Shown: positions 1 to 9,383 of the stretch, one piece after another
How positions within the stretch are numbered: position 1 is the stretch's first letter
Layout of the letters: each line of letters opens with the position of its first letter
Origin: CAVVEC01 sp963770485
GTDB lineage: Bacteria; Acidobacteriota; Terriglobia; Terriglobales; Acidobacteriaceae
Assembly: GCA_963770485.1 (NCBI GenBank)
Contig: CAVYPX010000016.1
Coordinates: forward strand, 496,001 to 560,000
Length of the DNA: 64,000 bases
Direction of reading: 5' to 3'
Position numbers and translations under genes: made by a program
Notes under the pieces: generated by a model
What the model saw: the letters and a program-made list of their open reading frames with translations, nothing else
What the model was told of the DNA's origin: nothing
The model's database searches: none

Positions 1-1
1 C

Positions 2-763
2 GGAGGCGTCCAACATGCGGATGGCTCGGTAGAAGCAGCTCATGTTTGCAACTACCCTCACTACACGCATGACGGAGCAGTTGTGCCCGCCGATGCGAAA
101 GCGAGTGAGATAAATCCACTCACAATAAGCGGTTGGCTGGAGTCCGTATCGGCCACGACCAGCCAGTCCTACTACAAGATTAGCGCCACCTGGCCCGTGC
201 CGCCGTCACCGACGAGCAACGATGGACAGTGTGACTACTTCTTCCCCGGCTTTGAGGACATGAACGATGTCATCAGTATCGTTCAGCCGGTGATGCAATG
301 GGGGGGAGGCTGCTATATAAGTGCCGGTGCCTACTGGCTAATCGCGAGCTGGAATTGCTGCGTAAATGGAGATACGTGGCACAGCACGCCGCTCGATGTC
401 AGCGTGGGAGACACCATCCTTGGCACAATTACCCCCACCTGCAAACCGGGAAAAAATTACTGCGCGACATGGAACGTGGTGAGTGAAGACAAGACCACGG
501 GACAGAAGACGACGCTGGCCAAAACCCCCGCCCATAATCAAATTTGGAATTGGGCGTTCGGTGCGGTGAGCGAGGACTACGGCGTGGTACAGTGCAGCGA
601 TTTCCCGGACAATTCGGGGCTAACGTTCGCCGTCAAATTGTATGACCAGAAAGGAAAGGTGATCACCAATCCGAATTGGCAAGGAACGCAGTGGAGCTCG
701 GGTCCTCCAACGTGCAACTACGGATGGAAGATCACGAAGAAAAAGGAGACTGTCAAGTACTAA
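2..763 (+). CDS. Secreted beta-rich protein, 5' end outside window
   Basis: The reading frame is open from base 2 to the TAA at 761-763, so the gene starts before the window; an internal GTG at 83 is probably not the true start. The visible ~253 residues are rich in Trp, Tyr, Cys and Gly and look extracellular. The segments PGFEDM, IVQPVMQWG and VSVGDTILG are spaced roughly as in eqolisin-like (G1) beta-sandwich proteins (conserved Gln strand, then a late GD-turn), but I do not see a convincing catalytic Glu. The peptidase assignment is therefore only a suggestion and 'secreted protein of unknown function' is safer. The N-terminal visible part contains VQHADGSVE; a similar stretch lies just downstream of the gene (814-981). 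A strong hairpin terminator follows 22 bp after the stop. Confidence 0.6.
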   Translation, partial: GGVQHADGSVEAAHVCNYPHYTHDGAVVPADAKASEINPLTISGWLESVSATTSQSYYKISATWPVPPSPTSNDGQCDYFFPGFEDMNDVISIVQPVMQWGGGCYISAGAYWLIASWNCCVNGDTWHSTPLDVSVGDTILGTITPTCKPGKNYCATWNVVSEDKTTGQKTTLAKTPAHNQIWNWAFGAVSEDYGVVQCSDFPDNSGLTFAVKLYDQKGKVITNPNWQGTQWSSGPPTCNYGWKITKKKETVKY

Positions 764-779
764 GGTAGTTGGGAAGCTG

Positions 780-812
780 AAAAAAGGGGAGCGATTTCTC
801 GCTCCCCTTTAT
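780..812. terminator. Bidirectional intrinsic terminator
   Basis: A perfect 8-bp stem (GGGGAGCG / CGCTCCCC, 786-807) with a 6-base loop is followed by TTTAT on the plus strand and preceded by six A (a T run on the minus strand). It can end the secreted-protein gene on plus and the M13 peptidase transcript on minus. Confidence 0.85.
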
Positions 813-813
813 C

Positions 814-981
814 GGCCACCCTTTCTACGTGACGCTTGCGGAAGGCGAGACGCTGCTGGCGGATGGACGTGTCGAACACGCGGATGGCACGGAAGAGACG
901 ACCGCTCCGGTTTGCGGCGCTACAGACCGGCTGCGGATCTGTCACTCCGCCGGGCGGGTGAGGGCACCCGCCCCTGCGTGA
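814..981 (+). pseudogene. Possible remnant of a paralogue of the left-edge gene
   Basis: One frame here reads ...LLADGRVEHADGTEETT followed by APVCGA and is open until TGA at 979-981. It resembles the first visible residues of the left-edge gene (VQHADGSVEAAHVC), and the DNA is similar too (GCGGATGGC core with flanking matches). There is no start signal and no continuing homology, so I read it as a decayed duplicate fragment. The similarity is short and could be chance. Confidence 0.3.
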
Positions 982-992
982 TCATGGCGGCG

Positions 993-3077
993 TTACCAAA
1001 CCCGGCAAGCGTTGGCGTGGACCATCGCCTGGCCGGCGTGGCAACCGAAGGCGTGGGCAAATTCCGGCATGTTGCCGACGACGTTGTTGATGCGGTAACG
1101 ATTGAGCGAATGTCCTTGCGTCATGACCGCGGTGCGCGCCGCCTCCGGCCGCCAATCCCCGCACCAGATGTTAGCGTAAGACAAAAAGAAATTCTGCAAT
1201 TCTGTCAGACCGTCATCCGCGACTGTGTCCAAGTCTTTGCCTCGCGATTTAAGTGTGTTCTGCAGACCGCCCAGCGCCAAGTGGACGCCGCCATTGTCGG
1301 CCGTATCTTCTCCGGCTGAGAGTTTTCCGTTCTGTTTGACACCGGCTTCGGGAACTTCCTGCGTGTATTCGTCAGTAATGCATTTGTCCCGCTCATCGTA
1401 GTTCGCGGAATCGGCTGGGGTCCACCAGTCGCGCAGGTTGCCGACGGCGTCGAATTTGCGGCCCTGATCGTCGTAGCCGTGAGTGATCTCGTGGCCGATG
1501 ACCATCCCGATGCCACCATAATTCACCGCGTCAATCTGTGCCGCGTCGAAAAATGGCGGCTGCAGAATGCCGGCAGGGAAGTTGATGGTGTTGGTCTGCG
1601 GATCTTCATAGGCGTTGACTGTCGGCGGGGTCATGCCCCACTGTTGCCGATCTGCTGGTTTGCCGAACTTGGCCATGCGGTGCTCAATTTCGAACCGCGC
1701 CGAACGTTGCACGTTGCCGAGGAAGTCGCCCCGCTTGATCTCAAGAGAGGAGTAGTCGATCCAGTGGTCGGGATATCCTATTTTGTCCACTTGCGCGGCG
1801 AGTTTCACGTGCGCCAGTTGCTTGGTTTGAGGCGACATCCAGGAAGCGGCGTCAATATCCTCACTAAGCGCGGCTTCGATGGCCTTCACCATCTCCAGCA
1901 TGCGTTCTTTGTTTTCCGGCGGAAAATACTTGGCCACGTACGCTTGTCCTACAGCTTCTCCCATATCTGCGTCGGCGTATACCGAGCATCGCCGCCAGCG
2001 TGGTTGGTTCTCCGGGGCGCCCAAAAGTGTGCGCTGGAAGAAGTCGAAGTCCTGGTCAACGAAAGGCTGGCTCAGGTAAGGGGCCATCAAGTGCAGGGTC
2101 GAGAAACGCAGGTAGGCGCGCCAATGATCGACCGGTTCAGAGGAAATCAGTTTTTCCACACCACGGAAGAAATCGGGTGCGAGCACCAAATACTGCGGTG
2201 ACGCCAGCGCGTGCATGGCGCCGAAATAGCGGCTCCAGCCGAATGAGGGGGTGAGCGCCTGCAACTGCTGCAGCGACATTTTGTTGTTCTGGTTCTTAGG
2301 ATCGCGGCGGGCGACGATATCCATCGCGGCATGGGCCAGCCCGGTCTCGATGCTGAGCACCGATTGGGCGTCGGTGGCGGCCTGGGATTGTGGCTCTCCG
2401 CTGAGTTCGAGCATGCGGGCAATGTGTTTGAGATACTCCTCACGAATCTGCTTGGATTTGTCGTCGTCGTTAAGATAGAACTCGCGCCCTGGTAGGCCCA
2501 TGCCACCCTGGTCGAGAGCGGCCAGCATCATGCGGGCATTGTCGAAATCGGGCCAGGCGTAGAGCCCGAAAAGAACACCCGCGTATTCCGCGTCAACCCT
2601 ATTTAGGTCAGCCGGGGGAATGATCTGGTGGATGCTGGCGACAAGTTCCGGAAGCTGAGATTTGTCCCGGAGCTGGGCGATTCGGTCTAGGGCAGGCTGC
2701 AGGGGAGCTATGCCGTCCTTATTAATGGCGGATTCATCCATGCAGGAGGCGTAGTAGTCACCGGCCTTCTGTTCGATGGGTGTGCGATTCGAGGCTTTGG
2801 CGGCTGCCTCGAGGGTGTTGTGTACCGCAGCGACGTTCCAGATGAACAACTTGGCAAACGTCCCCGAGCGGGTTTGGTCAGGCGGAATGGGATTGGCCTT
2901 GATCCACTTGCTGCAGGCATATTGAAAGAAGTCGGAGCAGGGATCGAGAGACTTGTCGGCTTGATCGGGGCTGAAGTGCTCGATCGCGGGCATCGAGCTT
3001 TGCGACTCAGCCGGAGCATTTTGAGCGAATGATGCGGCGCACAGGATAAGCACAGCGAATACGGTCAAAAGACGCAT
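993..3077 (-). CDS. M13 family (neprilysin/PepO-like) zinc metallopeptidase
   Basis: This 694-residue protein has an N-terminal signal peptide (MRLLTVFAVLILCAASFAQ) and the complete hallmarks of M13 endopeptidases: the substrate-binding NAYED (NAFY-type) motif, the zinc site VIGHEITHGYDDQG near residue 525-535, the third zinc ligand in GEDTADNGG near residue 588, and the family's C-terminal CRVW. Length fits bacterial PepO (~650-700). It is expected in the periplasm or outside the cell, cutting peptides. The ATG start at 3077 directly gives the signal peptide. It is monocistronic and divergent from the BNR-repeat protein gene, with a 139-bp shared upstream region. Confidence 0.95.
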   Translation of the reverse strand: MRLLTVFAVLILCAASFAQNAPAESQSSMPAIEHFSPDQADKSLDPCSDFFQYACSKWIKANPIPPDQTRSGTFAKLFIWNVAAVHNTLEAAAKASNRTPIEQKAGDYYASCMDESAINKDGIAPLQPALDRIAQLRDKSQLPELVASIHQIIPPADLNRVDAEYAGVLFGLYAWPDFDNARMMLAALDQGGMGLPGREFYLNDDDKSKQIREEYLKHIARMLELSGEPQSQAATDAQSVLSIETGLAHAAMDIVARRDPKNQNNKMSLQQLQALTPSFGWSRYFGAMHALASPQYLVLAPDFFRGVEKLISSEPVDHWRAYLRFSTLHLMAPYLSQPFVDQDFDFFQRTLLGAPENQPRWRRCSVYADADMGEAVGQAYVAKYFPPENKERMLEMVKAIEAALSEDIDAASWMSPQTKQLAHVKLAAQVDKIGYPDHWIDYSSLEIKRGDFLGNVQRSARFEIEHRMAKFGKPADRQQWGMTPPTVNAYEDPQTNTINFPAGILQPPFFDAAQIDAVNYGGIGMVIGHEITHGYDDQGRKFDAVGNLRDWWTPADSANYDERDKCITDEYTQEVPEAGVKQNGKLSAGEDTADNGGVHLALGGLQNTLKSRGKDLDTVADDGLTELQNFFLSYANIWCGDWRPEAARTAVMTQGHSLNRYRINNVVGNMPEFAHAFGCHAGQAMVHANACRVW

Positions 3078-3157
3078 GAATGTTCCCTTTCCAAGGTGAT
3101 AGCTGCATTAGACGTTAGATTTGCAGAATTGTAACAGCAGGAAAGAGATTCCGATTC

Positions 3158-3187
3158 GTGACCGGCTGGGCTCGAATCCAATACACT
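3158..3187 (+). promoter_or_regulatory. Candidate sigma-70-type promoter for the BNR-repeat gene
   Basis: GTGACC (3158-3163) and TACACT (3182-3187) are separated by 18 bp, each matching the -35/-10 consensus at four or more positions. The expected start of transcription (~3194) lies just before the AAGGA ribosome-binding site at 3204-3208. Prediction only. Confidence 0.35.
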
Positions 3188-3216
3188 AAATCAATCCCAG
3201 AATAAGGACCACCTAA

Positions 3217-6200
3217 GTGCATAACTTTGCGATGCGGTTTCATCACCGTTTCATCGTTTTGGTTGTTGGCCTGTTCCTTGCGCTATCGGCGAGTGGGCAG
3301 TCAGTTCCTCTGGAGGTCTACGGCGGCCTCCGCTGGCGGTTGATCGGGCCATTCCGCGGGGGCCGCGCGGTCGCGGTGGCAGGGGTGCCGGGCAATCCCA
3401 ATACGTTTTACTTCGGTGCCGTCAATGGCGGGATTTGGCAGACCACCGACGGGGGCGTAGTTTGGAAGCCGATTTTCGATGAGCAACGCGTGGCTTCCAT
3501 CGGCGCACTGGCCGTGGCTCCGTCCGACCCGCAAGTGATTTATGCAGGCACCGGGGAGTCGGACATACGCTCCACTCTGTCATCGGGAGATGGCGCTTAT
3601 AAATCGTCGGACGGCGGGCAGACATGGACGAACATCGGATTGCGGGACTCCCGCCAGATTAGCCGCATTGTGGTGGACCCGCAGAATGCCAGCGTGGTGT
3701 ACGTCGCCGTTCTTGGGCATGCCTACGGGTCCAACAACGAACGAGGCGTTTACAAATCAACCGATGGCGGTTCCAACTGGACCAGGGTTTTGGATCAGGG
3801 GTCGGAGATGGGAGCTGCGGACCTCGCGATGGCCGCAGCAAGCCCGAATATTTTGTTTGCGACGATGTGGCGAACCCGGCGTTCAACCTGGAGTACTTAC
3901 GCGCCGATCGATGGACCGGGCAGCGGTCTCTTCCGTTCGCAGGATGCAGGTCTGTCGTGGACGCGCCTCACCGGGAATGGACTGCCGGGTGGTGATTGGG
4001 GACGCGTGGGCGTCGCTGTTTCTGCAAATGGCCAGCGAGTGTATGCACTCATTGACACCAAACCATCCGGAGGACTGTACCGCTCCGACGACGGCGGCAA
4101 TACGTGGGCGCTGGCAAACGCGGATAAACGTCTCACCGGCCGCGCCTGGTATTTCAGCCAACCGACAATAGATCCGCAGAATCCAGATGTTGTCTATATT
4201 CCGAATACCGCGCTCTACCGCTCGGCAGACGGTGGCAAGACGGTTTCGGTTGTTCGCGGCGCACCCGGAGGAGACGATTATCACCAGATTTGGGTGGATC
4301 CCAAGGATTCCGCACGCATGGTTTTGGGTACGGATCAGGGAGCTACGATCAGCGTTGATTATGGCCGGACTTGGACTTCCTGGTACAAGCAGCCGACCGC
4401 GCAGGTTTACCACGTGATTACAGACGACCAGTTTCCTTATGTTGTGTACGGCAACCAGCAAGACAGCGGAGGCATGGCGATTCTAAGCCGCACCGATCAC
4501 GGACAGATCACGCCGCGCGACTGGTTCTCAGCCACTGGCAGCGAGAGCGGATACGTCGCGCCCGACCCCAAAGACCCGAACATCCTCTATGTGAGCCAAA
4601 CCTATGGCGGAGTTGTCCGCTTCAATGTTCGAACCTCGCTCAGCCAGGACATCACGCCGTGGCCTTTTCCAACCTGGAACACCGAAATTGCCGAGCGGAA
4701 ATACCGCGATCCCTGGACGCCGGTGCTGTTGTTCTCGCCTTTCGATAAGAAGACGCTGTACTTGGGAACGCAATATGTGATGAAAACGACCGATGGAGGC
4801 TTGCATTGGGACGCGATCAGCCCTGATCTGACGGGAGCAACGCAGAAGGTTGGTGACAAGAAACCGGAGGGTCCGCCAACCGTGGAGAATGCAAAGCAGC
4901 GTGGCTATGGCGTGGTGTTTACCATCGCGCCCTCCAGCTTGGATGGCAGGCTGATCTGGGCAGGCAGCGACACGGGGTTAATCCATCTCACGCGAGACGG
5001 GGGGAAGAAGTGGACGGATGTAACGCCTAAGGGAGTGGGAGACTGGAGCAAAATCTCGCTGATTGAAGCTTCCCACTTCAATCCCGCAGAAGCCTATGCG
5101 GCGGTGGATCGCCATCGACTGGATGATCAAACACCCTATCTATACCGCACCCGCGATTACGGTGCGACCTGGCAGTTGATCGCTGACGGGATCAGCGCGC
5201 CGTCATTTTTGCGGGCGGTGCGGGAAGATCCGTTCAAAAAGGGATTGCTGTTTGCTGGCACGGAACGGAGCATCTATCTGTCGTTCGACGACGGCGGCCA
5301 CTGGCAGTCATTGCAGTTGAACCTTCCCACGACCTCGGTCCAAGACATGGTCATCCATGGAGACGACCTGGTGATCGCCACATTCGGCCGTTCTTTCTGG
5401 ATACTCGACGACATCACACCATTGCGGCAGATGGACGACGCAATGAAGGCCGCAGGCGCCTGGCTTTTTCGGCCAGCCACGGCCCTCCGCGTGGACAACG
5501 ACAAGTTTCTTGGAAGCCCTCTTCCGCCGGAAGAGCCCACGGCAGACAATCCGCCTAACGGCGCCATCATTGATTACTATGTGAAGACGACCGCGAGCCG
5601 GGTCAAGATCGAACTTTTCGATGCGAAGCAGAACTTGGTCAGCAGTTTTTCCTCCGAGGATAGCAGGGAACGGAAGGGACCTCCGCTGCCCGTAGCTGAG
5701 CGCTGGCTTCCGAAGCCAGAGGTAGTGGAGAAGACGCCGGGAATGCACCGCTTCGTGTGGGATCTGACCTGGACAGGTTCGGGCGAGAAGCAGGCGGATT
5801 TACTAGATGAGGATGAGCGTTCGGCGCCCCGTGGCCCGCGCGCTGTGCCAGGGACCTATCAGGTGCGGCTCACGGTGGATGGAAAGACTTGGACTCAACC
5901 GCTGAATGTTGCCATGGATCCTCGATCGCCGGCAACCCCCAAGGAACTGGAACAGCAGTTCCAGCTTGGCTGGCAGATTTTTGCGGAAGCGGTTCTCAGC
6001 CGGCAGGCGCTGGCTGAGATCAGTTCCGTGCGGAAGCAACTGTCCGCGCTCGAGCAAAAGCTCACCGGACCAGTGGCTGAATTGAAAGGAAGCGTGGCGC
6101 AGGTTGAAGCCGGGATCGGGGAAATACTGAAGGGAAGTGGGGGCTCAGGCGGCGCAATGGGGCTGGAAACAGCGAGCACAGGAGTCGCTTCCGCGTTGAG

Positions 6201-6411
6201 AGTGGTTGAGAGTGGCGATCGGGCGGTGCCTTCTCAGGCGCTTGCCTTGTACCAGGAATCGAGCCAGGCAGCGAAGCTACGGATCATGGAATGGAATGAA
6301 CTGAAGACATCCGGCCTGACCCAGCTCAACCAGCAACTGCGACAGAGGAACTTGACGCCCATCACGATCACGGAGATGGAGGCGCAGCCAGAGGAATCCG
6401 GGACGTACTAA
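3217..6411 (+). CDS. Secreted sortilin/VPS10-like BNR-repeat beta-propeller protein
   Basis: A 1064-residue protein starting at GTG 3217, supported by AAGGA nine bases upstream (ATG 3232 would sit too far from it). After a signal peptide (FIVLVVGLFLALSASGQS) come at least nine Asp-box/BNR repeats such as TTDGGVVW, SSDGGQTW, STDGGSNW, SDDGGNTW, TTDGGLHW and TRDGGKKW, over residues ~50-730, which predicts one or two multi-bladed propellers as in VPS10/sortilin and glycosyl-hydrolase-like proteins. The last ~300 residues form a different region with a beta domain (~770-900) and a helical, coiled-coil-like tail (~900-1040). Proteins of this kind are abundant in Acidobacteria; ligand and enzymatic activity, if any, are unknown. 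The pairing with an M13 peptidase suggests an extracellular protein-handling role, which is inference. Confidence 0.9.
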   Translation: MHNFAMRFHHRFIVLVVGLFLALSASGQSVPLEVYGGLRWRLIGPFRGGRAVAVAGVPGNPNTFYFGAVNGGIWQTTDGGVVWKPIFDEQRVASIGALAVAPSDPQVIYAGTGESDIRSTLSSGDGAYKSSDGGQTWTNIGLRDSRQISRIVVDPQNASVVYVAVLGHAYGSNNERGVYKSTDGGSNWTRVLDQGSEMGAADLAMAAASPNILFATMWRTRRSTWSTYAPIDGPGSGLFRSQDAGLSWTRLTGNGLPGGDWGRVGVAVSANGQRVYALIDTKPSGGLYRSDDGGNTWALANADKRLTGRAWYFSQPTIDPQNPDVVYIPNTALYRSADGGKTVSVVRGAPGGDDYHQIWVDPKDSARMVLGTDQGATISVDYGRTWTSWYKQPTAQVYHVITDDQFPYVVYGNQQDSGGMAILSRTDHGQITPRDWFSATGSESGYVAPDPKDPNILYVSQTYGGVVRFNVRTSLSQDITPWPFPTWNTEIAERKYRDPWTPVLLFSPFDKKTLYLGTQYVMKTTDGGLHWDAISPDLTGATQKVGDKKPEGPPTVENAKQRGYGVVFTIAPSSLDGRLIWAGSDTGLIHLTRDGGKKWTDVTPKGVGDWSKISLIEASHFNPAEAYAAVDRHRLDDQTPYLYRTRDYGATWQLIADGISAPSFLRAVREDPFKKGLLFAGTERSIYLSFDDGGHWQSLQLNLPTTSVQDMVIHGDDLVIATFGRSFWILDDITPLRQMDDAMKAAGAWLFRPATALRVDNDKFLGSPLPPEEPTADNPPNGAIIDYYVKTTASRVKIELFDAKQNLVSSFSSEDSRERKGPPLPVAERWLPKPEVVEKTPGMHRFVWDLTWTGSGEKQADLLDEDERSAPRGPRAVPGTYQVRLTVDGKTWTQPLNVAMDPRSPATPKELEQQFQLGWQIFAEAVLSRQALAEISSVRKQLSALEQKLTGPVAELKGSVAQVEAGIGEILKGSGGSGGAMGLETASTGVASALRVVESGDRAVPSQALALYQESSQAAKLRIMEWNELKTSGLTQLNQQLRQRNLTPITITEMEAQPEESGTY

Positions 6412-6488
6412 GTGAAGTTCTCATAGTTCTGCACGGGCGCAGCCTGCCCTGAGCGCAGTCGAAGGGCCGCCCGCGCCTGCAGCGGTCG
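6412..6488. repeat. Short GC-rich intergenic repeat fragment
   Basis: The gap between two convergent genes contains CCCTGAGCGCAGTCGAAGG and a CCGCCCGCG block, degenerate versions of the hairpin repeat family seen in full at 51.1-51.6 kb. Confidence 0.45.
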
Positions 6489-8000
6489 CTATGCGATGCC
6501 GGGCGCCTCGTTCGGATATTGCAGGAACTTCGTGACCCAATCCTCGTGCACAGGCAGGCACTCCCGGGCATCCGGCGCACTCAAGAATTTTACATTGCTA
6601 TACTTCGGATCCTGATAGTCAGTAACTTTGCCGCTGGCGATCGCGTCCAGAACCTGACGAACTCCGGCTTCTATTTTCCAAACGGGCTCAAATCCCAGGG
6701 TCTCCCGGATGCGGCGGAATTCGACCCGGTAATTTCGACGGTCAACGTTATCCTCCGTGCAGCGCAACACCGATCCGGGAACCATATCGCGGATAAGCTC
6801 CCCAATCTGGCCTAAAGTCCGGTTTTGCTCGTCGCAGCCAACGTTGAAGATCACCGCAGAGACTGAAGCAGACCTTGCGTCCAGTGATGCAAGAACCGAG
6901 CGCGCAGCGTCATGCACGTGCAGGAACGGTCGCCATTGGTCCTTGCCGAAGACCGTGATCACCCCTTCAACCAACGCCTTAGCGGCGAGCAGATTTACGA
7001 CCAGATCGAAACGGGTGCGGCCGGACAAACCATAAATCGTGCCGAAGCGCAGAATGACCGGCTCAAAGCCGTTTCCACGCAAAGGCAGCAGAACCTGCTC
7101 AGAAGCGATCTTGCTTCGCGCGTACAGGGAAACCGGGTTCAGCGCAGACTTCTCGTTCAGGATGAGATCGCTCGCGCCGTACACAGAACAGCTGCTGGCA
7201 AACACAAACCGCGAAATGCCATTTCCTTTGGCGACCTGCGCGATCATCCGAGTCGCAATCAGATTGGTCTGAATGGTCAGCTCCTCGTCGAGCGCACACG
7301 CCGGATCGCCAACAATTCCACCGAGATGCACCACCGAATTCATGCCCTTCATCGCTGCCACGACGGTGTCGATATTGCGGAAGTCTCCGCGGTGGATCTC
7401 AAGGTTGGGATGTGTCATAAAGGGCTTGATCGGTTCTTCGCCATATAGGAAACAGTCGAGTAGACGGACCCGGTAGCCGTGGTCGAGCAATTTAGGCAGC
7501 AGAGCAGAGCCAATATACCCAGCACCGCCGATCACCAGCACGTTCCGGCCTGCAACTCCATTCGATGCATTCGCCCACTTGTTCTCCTCGGCCAGGGCAT
7601 ATTTCCAGAGTTGGGCCCACAGACGAGCCCCTAGCAGAAGCGTTGTGCTGACCGCCCAGTCCAAAATCAGCACCGAACGGGGAAATGATGGTTGTAGCCG
7701 GATGAAGTACAGGCATAGTGCCACGATCAAGAACAAGAGGGACGACGCCTGAACGATCACCAAAACCTTATAACGACTCGCGTAGGAGCGGCCCCGGGTG
7801 TAAAACCCCATGCGGTAGAACAGAAAAGGACCGATGACCGTCATCAAACAGGCAGCCAGTACCCACGTAGGCATGGAAGTGAGGTTTCCATGTTTCCAAA
7901 TCGCCCGGGGCACGAGGGCTATCACTAGGGAGGTGTTCAGAATGAGCAAATCCGCAATAACACGCACCAGAATGTCGACACGAACCTTGGACTTCGTCAT
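6489..8000 (-). CDS. Membrane-anchored NAD-dependent sugar epimerase/dehydratase (extended SDR)
   Basis: About 503 residues; the ATG at 8000 preceded by AAAGGAAG is preferred over a TTG at 8027. The N-terminal ~130 residues hold about four hydrophobic segments resembling the membrane domain of CapD/PglF and polyprenyl sugar transferases. Then comes an extended short-chain dehydrogenase: Rossmann motif GGAGYIGS (~157), SSCSVYG, and the catalytic YARSK (~294). The architecture is unusual because the soluble subdomain normally between membrane part and SDR in CapD/PglF is missing; the membrane part joins the SDR through a short linker. The likely job is epimerisation or dehydration of a nucleotide sugar, perhaps of the lipid-linked sugar. 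It is the last gene of the EPS cluster, 174 bp after the aminotransferase. Confidence 0.85.
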   Translation of the reverse strand: MTKSKVRVDILVRVIADLLILNTSLVIALVPRAIWKHGNLTSMPTWVLAACLMTVIGPFLFYRMGFYTRGRSYASRYKVLVIVQASSLLFLIVALCLYFIRLQPSFPRSVLILDWAVSTTLLLGARLWAQLWKYALAEENKWANASNGVAGRNVLVIGGAGYIGSALLPKLLDHGYRVRLLDCFLYGEEPIKPFMTHPNLEIHRGDFRNIDTVVAAMKGMNSVVHLGGIVGDPACALDEELTIQTNLIATRMIAQVAKGNGISRFVFASSCSVYGASDLILNEKSALNPVSLYARSKIASEQVLLPLRGNGFEPVILRFGTIYGLSGRTRFDLVVNLLAAKALVEGVITVFGKDQWRPFLHVHDAARSVLASLDARSASVSAVIFNVGCDEQNRTLGQIGELIRDMVPGSVLRCTEDNVDRRNYRVEFRRIRETLGFEPVWKIEAGVRQVLDAIASGKVTDYQDPKYSNVKFLSAPDARECLPVHEDWVTKFLQYPNEAPGIA

Positions 8001-8174
8001 AACTTCCTTTCCAGATTCAAACCTCAAAAAGCTGATTGAATGCGGGGGATTCGGCTATGTCGCAGCAGTTTTTCATGACCGGTCAGCTGCATCGCAATTG
8101 GTCGATATGTGGGGTGTCAAGAAAACCTGGATGCACCAAAACATCAATGTGAGTCCGGTGTGTCTGATTCGAAC

Positions 8175-9383
8175 TTAAGATCGCGATTGAACCCGATGTT
8201 GCCGCACGACTGTTTGGACGGCGGTGATCGTGTCCTCTACGTCCTGATCGGACATCTTCGGATACAGGGGAAGGGAAAGTACTCCTTGGTAGATCGTCTC
8301 CGCGTTAGGAAATCGGTCCGGCGCTGTCTCCGCCACCCGTTGAAAGAGAGGGTGCCGGTGCAGCGGGATGAAATGCACGCTGGTGCCGATCTTGAGACGA
8401 CGCAACTCATCAATAAACTCGGACCTGTTTATCTTCAGTCTGCCCAGCTGGAGCCGTATCGTATAAAGATGGTAAATGTGATTCCGTTGCGGCAGTCGTT
8501 GCGGCAAATCAAACGTTTTCAGCCCTGAAAATGCTTCGTCGTATCGGGCTGCGATTTCTTGCCGCCGCGCAATGAACCCGTCCAACTTGCGCAATTGGTG
8601 GATGCCAATCGCTGCCTGGATGTCTGTCATGTTGTCTTTGTATCCCGGGTCCAAAACTTCGTAGAACCAGGAGCCAGTCTCCGAGTACCTTTTCCAGGCA
8701 TCACGGCTCATTCCATGCAATGACAGAGCTCTCATGTGGTCGGCTAACTTCGAATCCTCTGTTGCAATCAGGCCGCCCTCGCCGGTAGTCATGTTCTTCG
8801 TGGCGTAGAAACTGAATGCAATGGCTCGACCTCTAGCTCCGATCTTCTGGTTCTCCCAAGTGCAGCCGATCGCGTGGGCAGCGTCCTCAACGACCTCGAT
8901 ACCGTGACGCTCCGCAAACTCGTGCACTGCTTCCAGGTCACAGGCGACACCGGCATAGTGGACCGGAATGATTGCGCGGGTGGCGGGAGTTATGTGTGCT
9001 TCGGCCGATTCGAGGGAGATGTGTCCGTTCTCGTCGACATCAACAAGCACCGGGCGCGCTCCGAGATGCAACACGACGTTGGCCGTCGAACAGAATGTGA
9101 GTGTCGGCACCAGCACATCGTCGCCAGGACCGACTTCGAGCGCCGTGAGAGCGATGTGCAAAGCTGCCGTACACGAGTTGACCGCAATCGTATGACGCGC
9201 ACCGATATAGGACGCCATATCTTCTTCGAAACGCTTCACCTTGGGGCCGGTGGTAACCCAGCCGGAGCGCAAACTATCCACGACCTCGTTGATCTCCTCC
9301 TCGCCGATCATCGGGAGGCAATAGGGCAGAAAAGAGTCGCGAATCGCTGGCGCTGTTGCGGACATCGTATGCGATGAACTCAC
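8175..9383 (-). CDS. DegT/DnrJ/EryC1 PLP-dependent sugar aminotransferase
   Basis: A 402-residue fold-type I aminotransferase of the nucleotide-sugar class. The PLP lysine is in SFYATKNMTTGEGG (~194), with the usual VEDAAHAIGC segment before it. The GTG start at 9383 overlaps the TGA of the upstream GNAT gene (GTGA) and has AGGAG about nine bases upstream, so translational coupling is likely. Transaminases of this type make 4-amino-4,6-dideoxy sugars (WecE, PerA, PseC relatives). Sitting directly after a WecD-like N-acetyltransferase, it probably supplies that enzyme's amino-sugar substrate. The exact sugar cannot be read from the sequence. Confidence 0.92.
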   Translation of the reverse strand: MSSSHTMSATAPAIRDSFLPYCLPMIGEEEINEVVDSLRSGWVTTGPKVKRFEEDMASYIGARHTIAVNSCTAALHIALTALEVGPGDDVLVPTLTFCSTANVVLHLGARPVLVDVDENGHISLESAEAHITPATRAIIPVHYAGVACDLEAVHEFAERHGIEVVEDAAHAIGCTWENQKIGARGRAIAFSFYATKNMTTGEGGLIATEDSKLADHMRALSLHGMSRDAWKRYSETGSWFYEVLDPGYKDNMTDIQAAIGIHQLRKLDGFIARRQEIAARYDEAFSGLKTFDLPQRLPQRNHIYHLYTIRLQLGRLKINRSEFIDELRRLKIGTSVHFIPLHRHPLFQRVAETAPDRFPNAETIYQGVLSLPLYPKMSDQDVEDTITAVQTVVRQHRVQSRS

